In this document: positions 57,263-64,000 of the stretch, one piece after another
How the letters are laid out: each line of letters starts with the position of its first letter
Position numbering within the stretch: position 1 is the stretch's first letter
Source: Stomoxys calcitrans
Lineage: Eukaryota > Arthropoda > Insecta > Diptera > Muscidae
DNA: 64,000 bases
Direction of reading: 5' to 3'
Assembly (NCBI RefSeq): GCF_963082655.1
Contig: NC_081555.1
Span: 181,699,262-181,763,261 of the forward strand
Notes under the pieces: model-generated
The model's database searches: none
What the model saw: the letters and a program-made list of their open reading frames with translations, nothing else
What the model was told of the DNA's origin: nothing
Translations under genes and position numbers: made by a program

Positions 57263-58735
57263 AACGAGTTTCAAACTGCATAAATGTAATATGTCGGTAA
57301 TTTGGCGAAATCGGGTTTCTCCCAGACTATAGCCATGTTTTGACGTATTAAAATTTTCAGTTTGTAATATCGTCTGTAACAGTTTCAAATTCATTTAATG
57401 ACTGCCATTCGCTACAACTGTAAATACTTCATTTCAGTCTATTACTTTAATTTATTTCTATGATAATAATTGAAAAAACCTCAAAAAATTCCACAACTAA
57501 TTCTTCTGAACCAGCATCATCTGCGATTTAATAGTGAGGAAATTCAATAGAGTTAAATATTGGATTTGCAACGAAATCAATTATTCTGATTGCCACTCTG
57601 TTAAAATTTTATTCAGATTTTCCACGTATGTTTTTTTTTTTTTCATATCGAACTAAAGAAACCACCCTCGTTTGTCTGTGTGTGTGAGTGTTGGATGTTG
57701 TTGTTGGCAGTAGAAGGTTGCTTGTAAAATAGATTTTTTATGGCATCTCTGGCGGTTGGGATGGAAAGTATGAATATAGAGTAGTTGTATGTAGTGTAAT
57801 GTACGCATGTATTGCCTTGGAACACATGCACGCGCACACAGTCAAGTACACTCATACACACGTGTGCCCATTGCCTTTCATGTAACATTGAAATCTATCA
57901 GTTTTTATACTAGGATTTGGAGTTTCTTTGGAATTGTTGTTGTATTCTTATGAATACACATGTCTCGAGCATAAACGCTGATTTGAAAGGGTGTAATAGT
58001 TTTGCCACACTATAGTGGTAACGATGCTCCTTTTTCCTCCTTTCACCCTGCAATTCACCGTCGTTTGCTGCTTCTGTTGGTTGGTTTTTGGTTCTAGCAA
58101 TGGTGAGGGTTCATCGAACAAACGTTGAGAGTTTATTATAAATTTGCATAAATAAATCCATAAGTTGTCATGTTTGCTCAAGGAGCCAACAAATTACGAG
58201 CTTCTTATTTATTATTCATAAAGTTAATTTTGAGGGACACAACGACACAACATCGCCATAACCCAAGTGGCCCCGAGTCTGCACTATGTCTACAGTATAC
58301 TTTGCACAGGCCTTTTTCAGCCGTTTCGAAATTTATTGGCCCCAACTACCAAACATCACTTACCGGTGAATGATGTTTGGGACAACATTTTTGTACCTTA
58401 TTTTAAAGTGCTCCTTCTCTTCATGCTGTTCTTCCTTTTCGGTTGCTATTGAAGGGCAGAAATTTAATTGAATTCCATATGACATAATCAGTAGGCAGTT
58501 CACATTCAATGTTATACCTGAGAGGGCAAGTGAGACATGACAGTTACATGGAGAGAAAACTATTTTTTTTTTCAACAAATATATAACCCAAACAATAAAG
58601 ATAGGATTATTATGTTTTTAAATTCGTAGAACACCGATCTGTCGACTTTTAAATTAGTCTACGGTTCAGGTCCATGTTCGTCCATTCTTCCTTCCGTCAG
58701 TCGAAATTAGCGAAAATTAACAAAATTTTGTTAAG
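57263..58735. other. Unique region, no convincing gene
   Basis: Poly-T near 57629-57643, a GT tract at 57674-57685, otherwise ordinary sequence. Frames at 57948-58181 and 58170-58373 are open by chance as far as I can see. Confidence 0.45.
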
Positions 58736-59672
58736 ATTGGTCAATAAATGTGCATGCAGTGGGTCTAGGAGTTAAAATCGGGCGATATATATATATATGA
58801 AAGTTATATCTTAATCTGAACCGATTTCTATGAAATTCAACAATAATATCGAGAGTTATTAGAAAATCCTTCCTGCAAAATTTCGATAGAATCGAATAAC
58901 AAATGACCATTTTATTGATGTATTACTGCGAATCGGACGAACATATATATGGGAGCTATATCCAAATCTGAACCGATTTCTTTGAAAATCACCAGTAATA
59001 TCGAGAGTCATGAGAAAATCCTTCCTTCCAAATGCAGAGAGAACCGGCCTACAAATGACTATTTTATTGCTGTATTATCGCAAATCGGACGAACATATAT
59101 ATGGGAGCTATATCCAAATCTGAACCGAGTTCTATGAAATTCACGACTAATATCGAAAGTCAGAAGAAAATAATTTCTGCCAAATTTCGAGAGAATCCGT
59201 TTACAAATGACCATTTTTTGCTGTATTACTGCAAATCGGACGAACATATAATTGGGAGCTATATCCAAATCTGAACCGATTTCTTTGAAATTCACCACTA
59301 ATATTGAGGGTCATAAGAAAACCCTTCCTGCCAAAATTTCGAAAGAATCGGTTAACAAATGACCATTTTATTGCTGTATTACTGCAAATCGGATGAACAT
59401 ATATATGGGAGCTATATCCAAATCTGAACCGATTTTTTCCAATTTCAATAGGCTTCATCTCTAAGCCAAAAAAAAATTCCCATACCAAATTTGAAGACGA
59501 TCAGATGAAAATTGCGGCATGTAGTTTGTACACAAATTAACATGGACAGACGGACAGACAGACGGACATAGCAAAATCGAATCAGAAAGTGATTCTTAGT
59601 CGATTGGTATACTTATCAATGGGTCTATCTCTCTTCCTTTTGGGTGTTACAAACAAAAGCTCTAAGTTATCC
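58736..59672 (+). repeat. Family-C repeat, headless
   Basis: Five clean units ('cgaacatatatatgggagct', 'atatccaaatctgaaccgat'), the GACR tract 59545-59569, 'acatagcaaaatcgaatcag' and 'cttttgggtgttacaaacaa'. The last ~40 bp with the GTGTAGGG tail are lost. Reading frames in it are spurious. Confidence 0.85.
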
Positions 59673-59874
59673 TTTAAGATACATTGCCGCTATAGAGGGC
59701 GCAATTTTCATCCGATTAGACTAACAGTTTGTACAATGATTTCACCAATGGCTTCCAGCAGGCTTTACTTACCTTGGTTTTATTTGGTCTGTGCATTGTT
59801 ATTGCTTTTATATAAATCGATCTCCTGATTTTTACTTCTCATTATCGTTTGAAATAAAGGTGATGGGAAATAAA

Positions 59875-59949
59875 CGATAGTATCGATACTATCGATTTAC
59901 ATTATTATTGTAAAACTATTGAAAATTTCAAATGTTGCGATTATCGATA
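59875..59949 (+). promoter_or_regulatory. DRE-type (TATCGATA) promoter motif cluster
   Basis: TATCGATA at 59881-59888 and 59942-59949, plus TATCGATT at 59890-59897. The first two lie in a perfect 20-bp palindrome, CGATAGTATCGATACTATCG (59875-59894). In Drosophila, TATCGATA is the site for DREF/BEAF-32 at housekeeping promoters. Downstream comes 'tttgtcagctttac', a weak initiator-like site, and a splice donor at 60142. Direction is inferred from the donor. Confidence 0.5.
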
Positions 59950-59954
59950 GTTTG

Positions 59955-60141
59955 TCAGCTTTACCTTAGTGCCTCGGGTTCAACGGTAGTTAGCAGTTGT
60001 CAAAATTTAAAAGCGGGCAAAAAAAGGGAGTTCCCAGAGTTCGTATATAGTTTGGCCGTTGTAGGACCATATTTTCAAAAAGGGACAAGGAACGACAGTT
60101 GTTTAAAGACGATCACAAAACAGCGCAAGTCTTCAAAAAAG
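59955..60141 (+). other. Possible first (5' UTR) exon with canonical splice donor
   Basis: About 190 bp between the DRE cluster and 'cttcaaaaaag|gtaagtttg', where GTAAGT at 60142-60147 is a consensus donor. It is non-repetitive. A frame from an ATG at 59932 runs through it, but that ATG lies between the DRE motifs and shows no protein family, so I favour a non-coding leader. The start of the exon is a guess. Confidence 0.4.
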
Positions 60142-60199
60142 GTAAGTTTGTTTGTTTCAAAGTGCGTGCGTGAATAAATTCCTGGACACAATGATATTC

Positions 60200-60450
60200 C
60201 ACGAAATGGGTCACGAAGCGCTCGTTGACACAGCGAGAAAACTTGACGTCAGTCTCGCATATCTGTTATTTGTCGCACTACTGAACATAGTATAGGCGGT
60301 GCTCAGTGCGGAGTTGGTGGCGAGGTGGTCAGTACATGGATGTCGCACTGCTAGAACTCTATGGCCTATCCTCGCCCGAAGTAGGACGAAGCCAGTGCTG
60401 CCCTTTGTTAAGTGGTCATTGAGCGCTATTAAGGGGAACATTCCAGGGCA
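60200..60450 (+). pseudogene. Non-LTR retrotransposon 3' fragment
   Basis: 60293-60448 encodes LSAELVARWSVHGCRTARTLWP, then RSRTKPVLPFVKWSLSAIKGNIPGH, like the segment after the RNase H domain of I-like elements (the 'LWP...' stretch before the terminal Cys/His motif). Stops lie upstream. It is cut by a SINE. It is not the same piece as the 21.9-22.8 kb fragment. Confidence 0.55.
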
Positions 60451-60453
60451 TGG

Positions 60454-60648
60454 AGGATACCGTAGGGCAGAGGTTAGCATGTCCGCCTATGAAGCTGAAC
60501 GCATGGGCTCGAATCATGGCGAAAACACATGGGAAAACATGGGAATTTCAGGTCCGTTATCATTTAAACTCAAACAGCACTCATTGATAAGGGAGAAGTT
60601 TGCGCGTATTTCTTAACAAATTATTCATGAGCAAATTTGCATTTTGCA
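60454..60648 (+). mobile_element. tRNA-derived SINE, copy 6
   Basis: The head 'ggataccgtagggcagaggt' has the A box with one change; B box 'ggctcgaatcatgg'; then a body with an internal deletion and the 3' end 'gagcaaatttgcattttgca'. CATGGA lies on both sides (60449-60454 and 60657-60662), a possible short target duplication. Confidence 0.85.
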
Positions 60649-60662
60649 TTGCCGGCCATGGA

Positions 60663-61446
60663 ACACTAAAGGAATAAATTCAAGTTAAAAATGAGCACAG
60701 TTCGGGGAAAACAACGTAATGTATAAAATTGTGGGGAGAGGGCTTAAACTTTTTTGTGGTATACATAGTCCACCTCCCACAAACCTTTCTAAGCTATAGG
60801 TAAATGACCTCACTCATGGGAATCCTGCACAATACATACTGCGGAAGCTGTCTTGATGCAAAGGATGATAAAATTAGCGAACACTGACTCTACCCATGTC
60901 CGGGTCTACAGGAATAGAGCCTTTTCTTCTTAGGCAGGGGTATTATCTCAGATTTTGCAGCAATGCCGGGGAGCCTCCTCAGATACGTAACACAGGATAG
61001 CTTCGACGGAGGACGTAATGAAATCCTCCACCTGCATGAGTAGAACGTTGTATCATTGATTGCCACCCCCTTAATATAACCCCAGGTGAGCGTGGACCTA
61101 TGTTCAGAGGGTGCTCATACAATTCACACCTTTCTGGATCTTTTATTGTAAAAATCGTTTTTTCACTGGCCAAGGTGACCTCTGAGGAACTCAGCTTTCA
61201 TACTCCCCTATTCATACAACCAAACCAAACCATAGTCGAACTTGGATTGATGTGGCTCTCACATAACCTGATCTCTCAAGGAACCCGAGAGGTCGCAATA
61301 CTAAACAAGTAAGAGCGTGCTAAGTTCGGCCGTGCCGAATCTTATATAAACAATGCTTGGAAAATATATCTAAAAAGCTACTCAAATCACACTTTTGCCT
61401 GGTTATTAAACTTTGCAATATTTTCTCATTTCACATTTCCCTGCAG
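60663..61446. other. Mostly unique, with a family-B head scrap
   Basis: 61305-61348 is a family-B head ('caagtaagagcgtgctaagt', 'tcggccgtgccgaatctta'). The minus-strand frame 60979-61173 is open but shows no family features. No gene is called. Confidence 0.45.
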
Positions 61447-61549
61447 GATTTGTGTGATTTACGTTTATCACAAGACTGCCTTTTTCTTGCTGTGCATATA
61501 GGACAACAATTGTGGCAAATCGAACGCAGGAATACAAAAACTTCAAAAG
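61447..61549 (+). CDS. Possible internal coding exon of an unknown gene
   Basis: The acceptor 'catttcacatttccctgcag' has a good pyrimidine tract, and the segment ends AAAAG|GTACGA, a fair donor. The 103 bp are open in phase 0 and read DLCDLRLSQDCLFLAVHIGQQLWQIERRNTKTSK, with a hydrophobic core a little like a WD-type strand, though this is too short to claim. It lies on the same strand and 1.3 kb downstream of the promoter candidate, so the two could be the same gene. Frame openness of this length can arise by chance. Confidence 0.28.
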
Positions 61550-63015
61550 GTACGAACAATACCAAAGGAAGACAATGTGAATGGAGTCTTTGGCACCGGG
61601 GTTATAAGAAATCAAACAAATCACACCATTGAATTGAAAGAGAAAGTCAAATAAAATATCAAATAAGAAATTAGGGACCTTCGCTCCTTGTGTGCGGGCC
61701 ATACTCAAGTAAACAATGCGCCTTATCAGCACTAACCTTTTAAAGTCTAACTGATGTTTCCTTCTTGCGCTCATTGTGCCGCTGTAAGCGAGAGTGTGCC
61801 TTCAACATTTTAGTCCTTTTCTCTCTCTCTCCATCTCGCTCTCTTGAGCTGTAAGTATGAGGGTTTCCTTTGAGGATTGTTGGTCGAAAGGAATGTTACA
61901 TGGGGTGCCAGAAAGGAAATCGTCACGACAGTTTAGCAGTTCTGTTCTGTTTCTTGTTTTTTTTTTTCAATCATTTTTGGCAACCAACACATACTGCCGC
62001 ACATCTGTTGTCCTAGTGGTCGGTGTTGCTGTTGGTGTTGGCGACGATGGGACTTTGGCGACGTTTGCCGTTGTTTGTTAACATTCCTTTTGTGTGTATG
62101 TGAAAATTGTTAAGATCATAAATGTAAGGGTGTGTTTACGACACTTGCCTTTTTTGCTTTTTTTTTCTTAGTGCAGAAGGTGAACTTTGTGATTGGTATT
62201 GCCATTGAATTGCCAATTACTGAAATCCGGTGATTGGAAAGGCCGAAAATGGGACAACAGACACAGTAAATGAACGCCTCGTAAGGCGGTTGTATGCCTA
62301 CTTGGCTTGCTTCGATTCGGGCCGTTTGAATGGTGCTGCAAGGGACAATGGACAGCAGGATACGAGTATGTGTGATATGTCTATTTAAAAACACTATAAA
62401 ATATGTGCCCTTGCAAGAGTGATCTGAAATTGGCCGTTGCAAATGACAACTGTGTAAAATGTCACAATAAAATTATTACATTTTCCAAGTATTTTAAAGG
62501 GGGGGAAATTGCTTTGTTTGTCCCTTGCATGAGGGTTTGTCTACGTTGAAGGAGCGACGCTGGGGCGCTGGGGCCGAAGGTACGGAAATGCTATGGAATG
62601 GAATAATCCAACTTTATAGAAAATTTATAGTTTGCTATTTAATGAAAAGGTACAGTGAAAACATTTTTGGGCATCCTTGGCACAATTTATTGACACTGGG
62701 GAGCTTAGTGTTGACAGCTTAAATTCATTCTCTTTGCTAGCTGAATTTATTTATTTCTCTATGAAATTTATAAGCAGATTACATTGCAAAGTTGTTGTCA
62801 GACATAAATATGTACGTGTAAAACAATTCCCTGCCTGAAATAATAGACGTGTGAACTTTTATGGTAAATTGCTTGAAGGCATTGTCATTTGCTCCATTGT
62901 TCCACTCTTTTGGGCTTTGATGAGTTCTCATGAAAATGAAAAAATAAAGTAGCAAATACCAAAAAAAAAAGAAAATCTATTAAATCTCGTTTGTGGCGTC
63001 TAGAAGAAATGCTTT
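61550..63015. other. Unique region, no convincing gene
   Basis: CTCT run at 61820-61845 and T/A runs. The minus-strand frame 62116-62442 (108 codons) is open but starts and ends in low-complexity sequence and has no recognisable domain. Confidence 0.45.
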
Positions 63016-63019
63016 CCTT

Positions 63020-63130
63020 AACAAGCAAAATCGTGCTAATTTCGATGGGGCCGAATCTTGGGAACCCACTGCATAGAATTCTGCTAAAAGTTCACCCAAA
63101 ATGAACTTTTTTGAAAGGCATAGTTTTAAT
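63020..63130 (+). repeat. Family-A head fragment (diverged)
   Basis: 'aaatcgtgctaatttcgatg', 'gggccgaatcttgggaaccc' followed by 'aaaagttcacccaaaat'. It is mutated in the hairpin. Confidence 0.5.
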
Positions 63131-63424
63131 TTACATACTAAATTTGTGTCAAACCGGCTAAAAAAAAGGTCCTGCAGATGGCATACGACTGGACTAGACC
63201 TAGGGGTCTCAATGTTAACCCAGAAAAGACGGTCTAACATTCTAAAAATAAAAATGTTCGAAGGGTCTAAGTAACTGCAGTCTTATATTGTCCATTTTCG
63301 GAATTAACATTCCTACTCTCAACCAAATTTGTTATTCAAAACAGCAAAAATGCTTGCTAAACAGCAGTTTTTGTCTGCTGTAAGTGGGAAAGCAGTTTTA
63401 AGTACAAAAAAACTTTATGCTATT

Positions 63425-64000
63425 TTTATACCCACCACCGAAGGATGGAGGTATATTCATTTTGTCATTCCATTTGCAACACATAGAAATATCCATTTCC
63501 GACCCTATAAAGTATATATATTCTTGATCAGTGTAAAAATCTAAGACGATCCAGACATATCCGTCCGTCTGTCCATCTGTCCGTCTGTTTGTTGAAATCA
63601 CGCTACACTCTTCAAAAATAGAGATATTAAGCTGAAACTTTGCACAGATTCTTTTTTTTGTCCTTAAGCAGGTTAAGTTCGAAGATGGGCTATATCAGAC
63701 TATATCTTGATATAGCCCCCATATAGACCGATCCGCCGATTTAGGGTCTTAGGTCCATAAAAGCCACATTTATTATCCGATTTTGCTGAAATTTGGGATA
63801 TTGAGTTGTGTTAGGCCCTTCGACATCCTTCGTCAATTTGGCTCAGATCGGTTCAGATTTGGATATAGCTGCCATATAGACCGATTCTCCGATTTAGGGT
63901 CTTAGGCCCATAAAAGCCACATTTATTATCCTATTTTGCTGAAATTTTGGGACAGTCAGTTATGTTAGGTCCTTCGACATTCTTCTTCAATTTGGCACAG
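63425..64000 (-). repeat. Family-A repeat, cut by the window end
   Basis: Tail 'tttatacccaccaccgaagg', core with TA run and GTCY tract ('atccgtccgtctgtccatct', 63558-63590), then three units with 'gatatagctgccatatagac'. It continues beyond the window. Confidence 0.88.

Noticed and set aside
59932..60177. 81-residue frame overlapping the promoter candidate
   Set aside because: Its ATG lies between DRE motifs, the frame runs through the splice donor, and it has no family features.

Overview
This is eukaryotic, AT-rich, repeat-dominated DNA that looks like an intergenic or intronic stretch of a higher fly genome. The repeat spectrum suggests a calyptrate fly, probably Muscidae: mini-me-type elements with GTCY/GACR tracts, mariner and DD41D rosa-like transposons, tRNA-derived SINEs, insect-type Helitron ends and a non-LTR element with AP-endonuclease and YADD reverse transcriptase motifs. 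The species assignment is inference. There are no operons, no CRISPR and no bacterial signals. Nearly every long reading frame lies inside a repeat. Only a few short stretches look like possible host exons, and I could name none of them.

Layout. 1-6038 is a near-perfect inverted repeat with arms of about 3 kb. It is cut by the window's left edge and centred on a CAA/CAT-rich microsatellite. Each arm carries a Helitron end, a family-C repeat and a small two-finger zinc-finger reading frame. The right arm runs without a break into the rest of a Helitron ending at 7374. From 7.4 to 13.8 kb there are a mariner MITE, a possible coding exon (minus strand, 7671-7991), a rosa-like transposase relic, nested family A/B repeats, a family-C repeat and SINEs. 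From 16.5 to 19.3 kb lies a decayed non-LTR retrotransposon, split by a MITE and by a family-B repeat. From 21.9 to 22.8 kb lies an RNase H-bearing non-LTR fragment. From 22.8 to 45.4 kb are mainly A, B and C repeats, Helitrons, two more rosa-like relics and one MITE. From 49.7 to 52.6 kb is a complete-ended Helitron hosting a 1.25-kb mariner with a broken transposase gene. A second mariner relic follows at 53.4 kb. The last 10 kb hold the best host-gene signal: a cluster of TATCGATA (DRE) motifs at 59875-59949, followed by a good splice donor at 60142, plus a possible coding exon at 61447-61549. Unique stretches (14.2-16.1, 19.6-21.9, 25.3-26.4, 30.6-31.7, 35.7-36.6, 42.6-43.7, 46.3-48.6, 57.3-58.7 and 61.6-63.0 kb) show simple repeats but no convincing genes.

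How the parts relate. Three abundant families (called A, B and C here) share one architecture: a short hairpin head, a TATACCC terminal motif, diverged tandem units of roughly 150-180 bp, a mini-me-like core with a GACR tract, and a GGGTATAAAAA tail. One family-B copy is flanked by an 18-bp direct repeat, which points to retroposition. The four ~237-bp MITEs share both ends with the decayed mariner at 50.7-52.0 kb and are best read as its internal-deletion derivatives. Nesting gives a relative order: MITE and family B into non-LTR element; mariner into Helitron; rosa-like element into family A; another element into that rosa-like copy; family B into Helitron.
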